Assembly: GCF_005887115.1 (NCBI RefSeq) | Contig: NZ_PNCJ01000003.1 | Coordinates: 1-57,891 of the forward strand | Direction of reading: 5' to 3' | Origin: Pseudoalteromonas rubra | GTDB lineage: Bacteria; Pseudomonadota; Gammaproteobacteria; Enterobacterales; Alteromonadaceae | Length of the DNA stretch: 57,891 nt | Shown here: positions 47,719 through 56,190 of the stretch, one piece after another | Position numbering within the stretch: position 1 is the first letter of the stretch | How the letters are laid out: each line of letters opens with the position of its first letter | Position numbers and translations under genes: made by a program | Notes under the pieces: generated by a model | Databases searched by the model: none | The model's input: the letters and a program-made list of their open reading frames with translations, nothing else | Told to the model about the DNA's origin: nothing

Positions 47719-48477
47719 ATGAAAAAGATCATCAGTCTGGTACTGGTTTTTTTGCTGGCGTTTAGCGTGTTTGTCGCTATCACTATGCCTGCCAGTATCG
47801 TTTTACAATTGTCACAAGGATCGCTGCCACGCGCCTTGTCTGTTGGCGCCGTGTCTGGCTCTGTATGGGAAGGGCGGATCAGCGAAGTGCGCTATGAAAA
47901 TGTTCAGCTCAATGACGTTACCTGGCAGCTTAATGGTTGGGGACTGCTGACCGGCCAGGTGCAGGGTAAAGTGCGCTTTGGCTCACCCAGAACACTGGAC
48001 GAAATCTCAGGCAACAGTAATTTCTCGATGTCACTGTTGGATAAGTCGGCTAAGCTGGATGATGCGATACTACGCTTTAGTGTTGAGCAGGCTATGCAAC
48101 AGGTTACACTACCACTGCCTGTGGATGCCAAAGGTCGTGTGATTCTGAGCATTGATGAGTATCGTACAGGGCAGCCTTACTGTGAAGCACTAAATGGGGA
48201 GATCAGCAGTCCGAATATTGATATTAAAGGTCTCACGGGCTGGTTTAGTATCGGTGATATGAGTGGGACGTTGACTTGTAAGTCTGGTGACATCGCGGTG
48301 ACAGTTGACCCGGAAAATCGCCTTGGACTGCGTGCTGATGCGACCCTGGCCGCCAATATGCAGTTCCGCGTTGCGGGCAACATCAAACCCGAGGCGTCTT
48401 TACCTAAAGAAGTACACGATGCAGTTAAATTCTTAGGGCGTCCGGATAGCGAAGGGCGTTACCCGGTAAGCTTATAA
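47719..48477 (+). CDS. gspN: Type II secretion protein GspN
   Basis: GspN is an accessory membrane protein of some type II systems. The 252-residue product has one N-terminal helix (about 4-25), then a beta-rich periplasmic region with SGSVWEGRISEVRYENVQL and CEALNGEISSP as family-like segments. It ends the gsp operon proper; the UPF0149 gene begins 3 nt later. No gspO (prepilin peptidase) follows, so that enzyme must come from another locus such as a type IV pilus cluster. Confidence 0.9.
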   Translation: MKKIISLVLVFLLAFSVFVAITMPASIVLQLSQGSLPRALSVGAVSGSVWEGRISEVRYENVQLNDVTWQLNGWGLLTGQVQGKVRFGSPRTLDEISGNSNFSMSLLDKSAKLDDAILRFSVEQAMQQVTLPLPVDAKGRVILSIDEYRTGQPYCEALNGEISSPNIDIKGLTGWFSIGDMSGTLTCKSGDIAVTVDPENRLGLRADATLAANMQFRVAGNIKPEASLPKEVHDAVKFLGRPDSEGRYPVSL

Positions 48478-48480
48478 ACT

Positions 48481-49056
48481 ATGATGACCTTTAGTTACGA
48501 AGCGCAGCATCAGGCTGCGCTCAGCGAGTATCTTGAGCAACGCCCCGGAGCTTTGAGCCTGCGTGGCGTTGAAGGCTATCTGTTTGCGCTTATTTGTGGT
48601 CCTGATGGGATAGAGCCCGAGCAATGGCTGAGTGAGGTGAGTCTGAATGATGAGGCGTTAGAAGAGCATACTGTGTTCGCTTTTTTAGCATTACATCACC
48701 ATATTAGCGAGCAGGTTTTTTCTGGCCAGTTTTCTCTGCCTGTGCAGGCACAGTCTCTGTGGGCTGACAAGCAGCAGTGGAGTCAGGGGTTTTTACTGGC
48801 CAGCCAGCATTACTACGAACGCCTGGTGAGTGCCTCAGGTATATCACAAGAGCTACTCCAGGCGTTGCAAATGGCCACTGAACAGCTGGCTTTTTTCAGT
48901 CTGCAAGAGCAGCAAGTTGCACAGTTTTGTCAGCAAGGGGGGCATGATATGGCTGCCTTTTGTGCTGAGCAACTTAGCCTTGCTAACGACTTTGCGCAAG
49001 GGTATGCCGCACTGATAGAGCAAGTCGCTCTGGCCAGCGGCCTGTACAACGAGTAA
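48481..49056 (+). CDS. UPF0149 (YgfB/YecA-like) family protein
   Basis: The 191-residue helical protein has the family core RGVEGYLFALICGPDGIEPEQWL, followed by helices and HHHISEQVFSGQF, then WSQGFLLASQHYYERL. Many family members carry a C-terminal SEC-like zinc motif; this one does not. The start may be the ATG at 48481 or at 48484; neither has a strong ribosome site. Position suggests co-transcription with gspN, but a link to secretion is unproven. Confidence 0.8.
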   Translation: MMTFSYEAQHQAALSEYLEQRPGALSLRGVEGYLFALICGPDGIEPEQWLSEVSLNDEALEEHTVFAFLALHHHISEQVFSGQFSLPVQAQSLWADKQQWSQGFLLASQHYYERLVSASGISQELLQALQMATEQLAFFSLQEQQVAQFCQQGGHDMAAFCAEQLSLANDFAQGYAALIEQVALASGLYNE

Positions 49057-49061
49057 CTCAG

Positions 49062-49265
49062 TTACATCAAATCAAGTGCAATATTGGTACAGCCTTTAGC
49101 GCAATGGGCACTGCCTTTCGTTCCTTCAGCACCGGTCAGGTCGAGCAGTACAGGCTGATTACAGTGTGTGCATAACACAGTCTGACCTTTGCTTAATCTT
49201 TTTAGTAGTGCCTTCTGCTCATTAAAAGATTTAGCCCTGGCTTTGTTGAGCTGAGAAAAGTCCAT
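49062..49265 (-). CDS. Small zinc-ribbon-like protein
   Basis: The 67-residue product is not recognised. C32 and C35 (CTHC) and C55 and C59 (CAKGC), with H54, could bind zinc. The N-terminal half is helical and basic. The start overlaps the previous gene's stop by one base (taATG), so the pair is probably translated together. It ends 5 nt from the convergent UPF0149 gene. Confidence 0.65.
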   Translation of the reverse strand: MDFSQLNKARAKSFNEQKALLKRLSKGQTVLCTHCNQPVLLDLTGAEGTKGSAHCAKGCTNIALDLM

Positions 49266-49621
49266 TACAAACCTGCCTGTTTCAATGAGCCAGCGGCAAT
49301 CTCACACACTGTCAGAAGCTTTGGGCCATAGAAATACATATTCAGCTCGTTACCTTCACAAAACTTCAGATGAAACACCTTCATTTTCTCATTGGTCGAC
49401 AAAGCAGACATGATGTAAGACTGCTCAGACTCAGTCAAAGTCAGCTCTTTATTAATCTGCTGACGAGCCAATTTTGCAGCCATACTGTACTGGGCTTTGC
49501 TGGTATCTCCAAGCAGGTCTACACCATATTGGATCATCTGTTCGCGTGGCTCTTTGATGCTAGGATGGTCTATGGTGAACAGGGCCAGGATCACCACGAC
49601 TAAAATCAGGTACTTTTTCAT
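49265..49621 (-). CDS. Small membrane-anchored or exported protein
   Basis: The 118-residue product is not recognised. An N-terminal hydrophobic segment (about 4-16) may be a signal peptide or anchor, and the rest looks helical, with two cysteines (in FCEGNEL and TVCEIA). It is the first gene of a two-gene unit with the zinc-ribbon-like gene. The 233-nt AT-rich region upstream, shared with the divergent ccoG, should hold both promoters. Confidence 0.65.
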   Translation of the reverse strand: MKKYLILVVVILALFTIDHPSIKEPREQMIQYGVDLLGDTSKAQYSMAAKLARQQINKELTLTESEQSYIMSALSTNEKMKVFHLKFCEGNELNMYFYGPKLLTVCEIAAGSLKQAGL

Positions 49622-49854
49622 AACTGCAACTACTTTGATCTAAACAGCTAAAAGATGTCGCCAGTGTAATAAAATGAGGGAAATAAAAGCAAGTTTAGTG
49701 CTAGGAATTTTTTATTACTTAGTTTATCAGTATTGCTGTTTTATGTCGGCTTTTCCCTTTAAAATGAGCAAGATCTAATCCAGATTGATATACTACACAT
49801 ATAAAATAGAGGTCACTGTAGCAAGTACCTGTCCCAGGCGCGTAAGGAGCTGAG

Positions 49855-51282
49855 ATGGACAAACAAATTAAGGTCAAGAATATCCCCGTCGACGTCAAAA
49901 TTCATAAACCCGACGATTTACAACCAGACAGGTTTAACCCTCGCAACCGTATTTATGTCAGGGCTGTCACTGGGTTGCATCAGAAACTCCGAAAGCAAAT
50001 TGGCTTTATCGGCATGCTGGCCTTCATGCTGTTACCCTGGATCAATTTCAACGGCGAGCAGGCGGTACTATTCGATATCTTTGAGCAAAAGTTCAATATT
50101 TTTGGACTGACCTTGTGGCCTCAGGATTTAACCATTCTGGCCTTTATTCTGATGATTGCAGCCTTTGCCTTATTTTTGGTAACCACCTTTTATGGCCGGG
50201 TGTGGTGCGGTTATACCTGCCCGCAAACGGTCTGGACCTTCATTTTTATCTGGTTTGAAGAAAAGTTAGAGGGTACCGCCAATCAGCGTAAAAAGCTTGA
50301 TCAGCGGCCGATGGACTTTGATAAATTCTGGCGCAAATCCGCCAAGCACCTTAGCTGGATGCTGTTTTCCCTGTATACGGCGATATCGTTTGTGGGCTAT
50401 TTCACTCCTATACGTGAACTCTTACCTGATCTGTTGATGTTCTCTGCATCTGGCTATGCAGCGTTGAGTGTGCTGGTCTTCACCTTATGTACTTATGGTA
50501 ATGCCGGCTGGATGCGGGAGATCATGTGTCTGCATATTTGTCCTTACTCACGTTTCCAGTCAGCGATGTTCGACAAAGATACCTTTACGGTGAGCTATGA
50601 CAACGAGCGCGGTGAGAGCCGCGGACCGCGTGGTCGTAAGGAAGATCCAAAAGCCCTGGGACTGGGGGATTGTATCGACTGTAAGTTGTGTGTGCAGGTT
50701 TGCCCGACCGGCATCGATATCCGTAACGGCCTGCAATACGAGTGTATTAATTGTGGCGCCTGTATTGATGCCTGCGATGGCGTGATGGATAAAATGAATT
50801 ACCCCAGAGGCTTAATTTCCTACACAACTGAACGCAATCTGGAAAGTGGTAGTGAAAAAACTAAAGCGGTGCGGGGTAAGCTCATTGGCTATTTGCTGAT
50901 CCTGATTGTGCTCAGTGGCGCGCTGGTTGCCAATGTTGCGATGCGCAAAACACTCGATCTGGATATCATCAGAGACAGAAATCAGCTTTACCGGGTTAAT
51001 GTAGAGGGCCTGGTGGAAAATACCTATACGCTGAAAATGATCAACAAGGCGCAGGAGCCTCAGACTTTCCTGATCAGCGTTCGCGGTTTGTCTGACTTCA
51101 CGATCATTGGAAAACAGGAAATTCAAATCGCGGCAGGCTCAACTATAGACCAGCCTTTATCTGTGGTGATTGACCCGTACGACTTGACGCTGCCGGTGAC
51201 GGAGTTTGAGTTTGTCATTACAGTAAAAGATGAGCCCGAAGAGTACATCGCACAGCCAACGAACTTTTTTAAAGGTCGTTAG
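49855..51282 (+). CDS. ccoG: Cytochrome c oxidase accessory protein CcoG (RdxA/FixG type)
   Basis: CcoG reduces copper for assembly of cbb3-type oxidase. The 475-residue membrane protein has helices near 45-65, 85-107, 163-183, 195-215 and 340-360. The motifs WCGYTCPQTVW and LHICPYSRFQ precede two ferredoxin clusters in CIDCKLCVQVCPTG and CINCGACIDACD. A C-terminal periplasmic Ig-like domain follows. No ccoNOPQ genes are in the window, so it works with an oxidase encoded elsewhere. A terminator follows. Confidence 0.95.
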   Translation: MDKQIKVKNIPVDVKIHKPDDLQPDRFNPRNRIYVRAVTGLHQKLRKQIGFIGMLAFMLLPWINFNGEQAVLFDIFEQKFNIFGLTLWPQDLTILAFILMIAAFALFLVTTFYGRVWCGYTCPQTVWTFIFIWFEEKLEGTANQRKKLDQRPMDFDKFWRKSAKHLSWMLFSLYTAISFVGYFTPIRELLPDLLMFSASGYAALSVLVFTLCTYGNAGWMREIMCLHICPYSRFQSAMFDKDTFTVSYDNERGESRGPRGRKEDPKALGLGDCIDCKLCVQVCPTGIDIRNGLQYECINCGACIDACDGVMDKMNYPRGLISYTTERNLESGSEKTKAVRGKLIGYLLILIVLSGALVANVAMRKTLDLDIIRDRNQLYRVNVEGLVENTYTLKMINKAQEPQTFLISVRGLSDFTIIGKQEIQIAAGSTIDQPLSVVIDPYDLTLPVTEFEFVITVKDEPEEYIAQPTNFFKGR

Positions 51283-51317
51283 CGCAGATAGGGTACAATG
51301 GGGTAACTCATATACAT

Positions 51318-51346
51318 CACAAAAGCGGGTTAGCCCGCTTTTTTGT
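51318..51346 (+). terminator. Terminator after ccoG
   Basis: AAAAGCGGG (51321-51329) pairs with CCCGCTTTT across TTAG, followed by more T. Confidence 0.85.
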
Positions 51347-51394
51347 TACTTGGCCCACCGCTATTGAGGTCCCGGGCTGTGAAAGGTTAAAACT

Positions 51395-52369
51395 ATGACA
51401 GATTTCAGTTTTCAGAACTTAACGCCTGATCTAATCCTCGACGCTGTTGAAAGTGTCGGTATTTATCCCGAATCCGGATTATTACCACTCAATAGCTATG
51501 AGAATCGGGTTTATCAGTTTCGTGCTGATGATAACCGCCGTTATGTTGCCAAGTTTTATCGCCCCGAGCGTTGGCAGTCAGAACAGATCCAGGAAGAGCA
51601 CGATTTTACACTGGCCCTGCAGGAGGATGAAGTACCTGTTGTCGCTCCTCTGCGTGTTGACGGACACAGTTTGTTTGAACATCAGGGCTATCGATTTTGT
51701 TTGTTTCCGAGTGTCGGTGGTCGGCAGTTCGAAATGGATAATTTGGATCACCTGGAAATGCTGGGGCGCTACATTGGTCGCCTACACAGCGTTGCGCAAC
51801 AGAGTGCGTTTGTGCACCGTCCTGAGATTGATGTGACCAGCTATTTGCACCAGCCTCGTACTGAAATTCTTGCCTCTGAGTGTTTGCCCGACACATTGCG
51901 GTTGGCATTTAGTACGGTGCTTGATCAGGTGATTAACAAAGCAGAAGAAAAATTCACACCATTCCAGCAGATCCGTTTGCATGGTGATTGCCATGCTGGC
52001 AATATTCTATGGTCTCAGGAACAGTTAATGATTGTGGACCTTGACGATTGTCGTCACGGTCCCGCTGTTCAGGATCTCTGGATGATGTTAAGCGGTGACA
52101 GACAAAATCAGGTCATGCAGCTTGATACCCTGTTATCCGGCTACGAAGAGTTTGCCTCGTTCGATACGTGTGAACTGGCGTTAATTGAGCCGCTAAGAGC
52201 AATGCGTATGGTACATTACATGGGGTGGCTGGCCAAACGTTGGCACGATCCGGCGTTTCCCCGGAACTTTTCGTGGTTTGCAACAGACAAATACTGGGAA
52301 CAGCAGATCCTGGCATTAAAAGAACAACTTGCCGCACTGGATGAAGCGGCGATCAGTCTTTATCCATAA
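51395..52369 (+). CDS. srkA: Stress response kinase SrkA (YihE/RdoA)
   Basis: SrkA is a serine/threonine kinase with the aminoglycoside-phosphotransferase fold, linked to survival of envelope stress in E. coli. The 324-residue product has the nucleotide-binding strand NRRYVAKFYRPERW, the catalytic loop HGDCHAGNILW and the metal motif VDLDDCRHGP. It lies 19 nt before dsbA, the same order as E. coli yihE-dsbA, where transcription can run through both. Confidence 0.94.
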   Translation: MTDFSFQNLTPDLILDAVESVGIYPESGLLPLNSYENRVYQFRADDNRRYVAKFYRPERWQSEQIQEEHDFTLALQEDEVPVVAPLRVDGHSLFEHQGYRFCLFPSVGGRQFEMDNLDHLEMLGRYIGRLHSVAQQSAFVHRPEIDVTSYLHQPRTEILASECLPDTLRLAFSTVLDQVINKAEEKFTPFQQIRLHGDCHAGNILWSQEQLMIVDLDDCRHGPAVQDLWMMLSGDRQNQVMQLDTLLSGYEEFASFDTCELALIEPLRAMRMVHYMGWLAKRWHDPAFPRNFSWFATDKYWEQQILALKEQLAALDEAAISLYP

Positions 52370-52388
52370 AAATTTAGAGAGAATAGTA

Positions 52389-53012
52389 ATGTTAAAATCG
52401 ATTAAGGTTGCGCTAATTGCGTTGTGTATGCCTGTGCTGGCAATGGCTGCCGATTTCACGGATGGTAAACACTACCAGACATTAACAACGACAAAGAGTG
52501 AGTCTGCCAAGGTCACTGAATTTTTTTCCTTTTACTGCCCGCACTGTTTTCAGTTCGAGCCGGTAGCGAAAGCATTAGAAAAAAACCTGCCAGCAGGTGC
52601 AATATTTGAAAAAAGCCACGTGAATTTCTTGGGCGGATTGTCACCTGAAGTGCAAAGTTATCTGAGCTATGCCTACATCATTGCAAAACACCATGGTAAA
52701 GCGCAGCAGGTCAGTGATCAGATTTTCAACACCATCCATGTACAGCAGATACAACTTAAAGATCTTAAAGACATCAAAAAGCTGTTGGAAGCCAATGGTA
52801 TCAGTGGCGAACAGTTTGATGCCGCAATGGCCAGCATGCCAGTGATTAGCGCGGAAAAAGCGATGGTTGAAAAGCAGGATACTTTCGGTAAGGCGGGCGC
52901 ATTGACAGGTGTACCGACTTTCGTTGTGAATGACAAATACAAAATTAACCTGAGAGAGCTAAGCAGTCAGGCTGAGCTGGATGAGCTGGTTAAATACTTA
53001 CTAGAAAAATAA
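52389..53012 (+). CDS. dsbA: Periplasmic thiol:disulfide oxidase DsbA
   Basis: DsbA makes disulfide bonds in exported proteins and is reoxidised by DsbB. The 207-residue precursor has a signal peptide (1-20, ending AMA) and the active site FYCPHCF with C50 and C53. The cis-proline loop is TGVPTF. The start at 52389 has GAGAG upstream; the frame from 52329 overlaps srkA and adds no signal peptide. It lies 12 nt before a second DsbA-like gene. Confidence 0.95.
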   Translation: MLKSIKVALIALCMPVLAMAADFTDGKHYQTLTTTKSESAKVTEFFSFYCPHCFQFEPVAKALEKNLPAGAIFEKSHVNFLGGLSPEVQSYLSYAYIIAKHHGKAQQVSDQIFNTIHVQQIQLKDLKDIKKLLEANGISGEQFDAAMASMPVISAEKAMVEKQDTFGKAGALTGVPTFVVNDKYKINLRELSSQAELDELVKYLLEK

Positions 53013-53024
53013 TGGGAGCAGACC

Positions 53025-53660
53025 ATGTTTAAATCAATTTACGCCGCAGCATTGGCGCTATTCCTACCTTTGATGGCAAGCGCCGCCAGTTTCCAGGAAG
53101 GCAAGCACTATGAGGTTGTCGCTGAGCGGGGCACCAAAAAGCCTGAAGTAACTGAGTACTTCTCGTTTTATTGTCCGGCCTGTAACAACTTTGAATCTTT
53201 AATTGGTGAGTTCAAACCAAAACTAGACAGCGACGTGAAATTCAAAAAAAGCCACGTTGACTTTGTTGGTGTACGCGATCCTGAAATCCAGCAGATGATG
53301 AGTAATGCATTGGCTACGGCGTCCGTATTACCGCAAAAGGATAAGATCGTTGCGGCGATGTTTGCCCACTTGCATGGCAAGCGTGGTAAGTTTAACGAAA
53401 TTGCTGACATTAAAGATTTGTTTGTTGCTCAGGGCGTATCAGCAGAGAAATTTGATAAATTATATAAGAGCTTCTCTGTACGCACTAAAGCGAAAAAAAT
53501 GAAGCGCTTACAAGAGCAGATGCAAGACAAAGGCGCACTGACGGGTGTACCGACTTTTATTGTAAATGGAAAATACAAGCTGATCCTATCGCGTGAATCT
53601 GGTGTGACTTCACCTGATGACATTGCCGCTCTGATCAACTATCTGGCGAAAAAGTCCTAA
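53025..53660 (+). CDS. Second DsbA-family oxidoreductase, CPAC active site
   Basis: The 211-residue precursor parallels the upstream DsbA: signal peptide 1-20 (ending ASA), active site FYCPACN with C50 and C53 at the same positions, and the cis-proline loop TGVPTF. It differs from CPHC in having alanine at the residue that tunes redox potential, and its middle helical domain has diverged. A tandem duplication is the simple reading. It ends at a strong terminator. Confidence 0.93.
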   Translation: MFKSIYAAALALFLPLMASAASFQEGKHYEVVAERGTKKPEVTEYFSFYCPACNNFESLIGEFKPKLDSDVKFKKSHVDFVGVRDPEIQQMMSNALATASVLPQKDKIVAAMFAHLHGKRGKFNEIADIKDLFVAQGVSAEKFDKLYKSFSVRTKAKKMKRLQEQMQDKGALTGVPTFIVNGKYKLILSRESGVTSPDDIAALINYLAKKS

Positions 53661-53670
53661 TACTTTTAGG

Positions 53671-53706
53671 GATAAAAAAACCCGCGATGAACGCGGGTTT
53701 TTTTAT
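53671..53706. terminator. Bidirectional terminator between dsbA2 and trmA
   Basis: A 13-bp perfect stem, AAAAAAACCCGCG (53674-53686) with CGCGGGTTTTTTT (53692-53704), has loop ATGAA. A and T runs on both sides serve both convergent genes. Confidence 0.9.
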
Positions 53707-53721
53707 ACCTAAAATTCACTT

Positions 53722-54819
53722 TTATTTTCTGGTAAGAAAGACACCCGACTCCACATGGTGGGTATAGGGGAACTGATCGAAAATGGCGATGCGTGAAACC
53801 TGATGCGTGTCACAGAGTAATTCCAGATCGCGCTCCAGCGTATCCGGGTTACAAGAAATATAAATGATGTTGTCGTATTGGCTGACCAGTTTACAGGTGA
53901 GCTCATCCATACCAGCGCGAGGTGGATCGACTAAAATGGTTTGGCAGTTATAACTTTGCAGGTCTATGCCTTTGAGGCGGGAAAACTGCTTTTCGCCTTT
54001 CATTGCTGCCGTGAATTCCTCACTCGACATACGAATGATATCCAGGTTATTAATCTGATTCGCTGCAATATTGTATTGTGCAGAGTGAACCGATGACTTA
54101 GAGATTTCTGTGGCTAATACTCGGTTAAACTGCCCTGCCAGTGCGATAGAGAAGTTGCCATTGCCACAGTATAGCTCAAGTAAGTCATTTTGCAGCGGCG
54201 TACAAAGGTCCTGTGCCCAGGCCAACATTTTTTCATTTACTGCCGCATTAGGCTGAGTAAAACTATTTTCAACCTGCTGGTAGGTGTACTGTTCACCATT
54301 GACTGTGAGCTGCTCTGTCACAAAATCATTGCCAAACACCACTTTTTGCTTTCTGGCACGACCGATAAAGTCGACCTTGTAATTTTGTTGTAGTTCCTGA
54401 CGTAAAACCTGCATGGCCTCTTGCCAGGTGTCGTCCAGCGCCTTGTGATAAAGCAGACTGATCAGTACTTCGCCACTGAGTGTTGTCAGATAATCGATCT
54501 GGAATAACTTGCGGCGCAGGATGTCGTTGTGGCGCAGCTTATCCATCATGACCTGCATCATTTCATTGACCAAAGGGGCGCCAGGATCGAACTGATCGAC
54601 CCGGATCTTTTCTTTGGTCTGTTGATCGAACATGATGTGGAACAGATCGTCTCCATCATGCCAGACGCGAAATTCGCAACGCTGGCGATAGTGGCTTTTT
54701 GGGGAGTCGTACACTTCCAGTTGTGGCGCATCGAAGCGGGCAAATTGCGCACTGATCCGCTGTTGTTTTTCTGTCAACTGTTGCTCGTAGGTCGAAGTGT
54801 CAATCGTGATCACCGCCAT
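53722..54819 (-). CDS. trmA: tRNA (uracil-5-)-methyltransferase TrmA
   Basis: TrmA makes 5-methyluridine at position 54 of tRNA, using S-adenosylmethionine. The 365-residue product has the SAM motif ELYCGNGNFSIALA, DPPRAGMD and the catalytic cysteine in YISCNPDTLERDL. The C-terminal E is in HHVESGVF. Length and motifs match E. coli TrmA (366). The start is MAVITIDTSTY at 54819; the longer frame to 54885 has no support. Confidence 0.96.
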   Translation of the reverse strand: MAVITIDTSTYEQQLTEKQQRISAQFARFDAPQLEVYDSPKSHYRQRCEFRVWHDGDDLFHIMFDQQTKEKIRVDQFDPGAPLVNEMMQVMMDKLRHNDILRRKLFQIDYLTTLSGEVLISLLYHKALDDTWQEAMQVLRQELQQNYKVDFIGRARKQKVVFGNDFVTEQLTVNGEQYTYQQVENSFTQPNAAVNEKMLAWAQDLCTPLQNDLLELYCGNGNFSIALAGQFNRVLATEISKSSVHSAQYNIAANQINNLDIIRMSSEEFTAAMKGEKQFSRLKGIDLQSYNCQTILVDPPRAGMDELTCKLVSQYDNIIYISCNPDTLERDLELLCDTHQVSRIAIFDQFPYTHHVESGVFLTRK

Positions 54820-54883
54820 ATTAAAACCACCATAGTTAATGCAAAGAGGCGCTATTTTAGGATGCACTTTCGATTTGTCCAGC

Positions 54884-54933
54884 AAAGAGCAAAATATTTT
54901 GCTCTTTTATTGTACAATAGACTTAAGCTTAAG
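54884..54933. promoter_or_regulatory. Run of three palindromes in the trmA/DUF5610-like divergent gap
   Basis: A perfect 24-bp palindrome, AAAGAGCAAAAT and its complement, spans 54884-54907. TATTGTACAATA follows at 54908-54919 and CTTAAGCTTAAG at 54922-54933. They lie between two divergent genes, so they are not a terminator for either; they may be operators or an RNA leader hairpin. Confidence 0.5.
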
Positions 54934-54978
54934 GCGTTTTGGCCGATAACCAACTATCAAGTAAAGCGGAGAGCAGAC

Positions 54979-56091
54979 ATGAAAATCGGACAGTTGAATC
55001 AGCTGTTGAATCCGGCGATGCAGCATAACGCGGGTAAAGCCAAATCGCTTATCCCTAATATGTCAATTAATACGGATAGTTACCACGGAAACAAGTCTCA
55101 GGCAGCGGCAAAGATCCTCGATGATAAACTCGCTCAAGCACTGGGCATTGAGAAAAAAGAAGAAAAAGACAAGCCCCTGTTTGATTTTGAAGAAATTGTC
55201 AAAAATGTGCTGGGGTTTGTCCAGGGGGCAGTTAAAAAAGCCAAGGCCGCCGGAGAAGACGACGACACACTCAAAAGTATGCTTGATCAAGCACGTAAGG
55301 GCGTGCAGATGGGAATTGATGAAGCGTCTGAAGATTTAAAAGGCACAGGCCTGTTTAATGATGAAATTGAGGAAGGCATAGAAAAGTCCCGCGAAGGGAT
55401 TTTTAAAGGGTTGGATGAGTTTGAAAAAGAGCTGTTTGATCCTAAACCGCAGCAAGTATCAGTGAGTGCTGCACAGTTTGCCAGTTTATCTAATCAAGCT
55501 GAGTATGCCTTCACCACAGCTGAAGGCGACGAAGTGGTGATTTCTTTCAGTGATGCGATGAGTCAGTCGAAAGCGGCAAGCTATGCACGTAATGGCGACG
55601 GCGAAGGGTTTGCGTATGGTGAGCAAAGCAGTCATGAGCTTAATTTTTCCATCAGTGTGAATGGCGATCTCAACGAAGATGAGCAGGCCGCGATTAATGA
55701 CATGATGAAAGACATCCGCGATGTGAGCGATACCTTTTTCGCCGGTGACTATGATGATGCGTTTGCCAAAGTGCAGGAACTGGGAATTAACAGTGAGCAA
55801 ATCGTCAATTTCACAATGGATCTGCGCCAGACCAAAACGTCGGCTGCAATTGCTCAGTATCAGCAGAGCAATCCGATGAAAGATCTGGAAAAGGCACTAC
55901 AGCCACTGGATCAGCGCCTGGAAGGGATCCATGATGAAGCGAAAGGACTGGGCATAGAAGCTCAGTTGCCGGATATCATGGCCTGGATAAACGAGGGTCA
56001 GGCGCGTCTGAATGAGTTTCTTGATTATGCTCAAGGGTTCTTTAGTGCACTTGAATCTCGTCAGGCTGATAAGCAAGATCAGCAAGTATAG
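54979..56091 (+). CDS. DUF5610-like protein
   Basis: The 370-residue product is acidic and soluble in appearance, with no signal peptide. It has an N-terminal segment KIGQLNQLLN, a helical segment with KPLFDFEEIVKNVLGF, a conserved-looking core LNFSISVNGDLNEDEQAAI followed by DMMKDIRDVSDTFFAG and DDAFAKVQELG, and a C-terminal helical region. The core fits DUF5610 as I remember it; function is unknown. The ATG at 54979 has GGAGAG upstream; the longer frame from 54529 runs antisense through trmA. Confidence 0.75.
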   Translation: MKIGQLNQLLNPAMQHNAGKAKSLIPNMSINTDSYHGNKSQAAAKILDDKLAQALGIEKKEEKDKPLFDFEEIVKNVLGFVQGAVKKAKAAGEDDDTLKSMLDQARKGVQMGIDEASEDLKGTGLFNDEIEEGIEKSREGIFKGLDEFEKELFDPKPQQVSVSAAQFASLSNQAEYAFTTAEGDEVVISFSDAMSQSKAASYARNGDGEGFAYGEQSSHELNFSISVNGDLNEDEQAAINDMMKDIRDVSDTFFAGDYDDAFAKVQELGINSEQIVNFTMDLRQTKTSAAIAQYQQSNPMKDLEKALQPLDQRLEGIHDEAKGLGIEAQLPDIMAWINEGQARLNEFLDYAQGFFSALESRQADKQDQQV

Positions 56092-56190
56092 AAGGGAGAT
56101 CAATTTCTCCCAGTTTAGGATTTGACGTTAGTATTTATTTTAAACCCTGACCGTGGCACACTGCGCGCGAACTGTAATTAAGGAGCGCAT

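Noticed and set aside
54529..54978. Long N-terminal extension of the DUF5610-like gene
   Set aside because: This part is antisense to trmA, and the ATG at 54979 has a good ribosome site.
56095..56112. GGGAG...CTCCC inverted repeat after the DUF5610-like gene as a terminator
   Set aside because: The stem is only five pairs and no T run follows.
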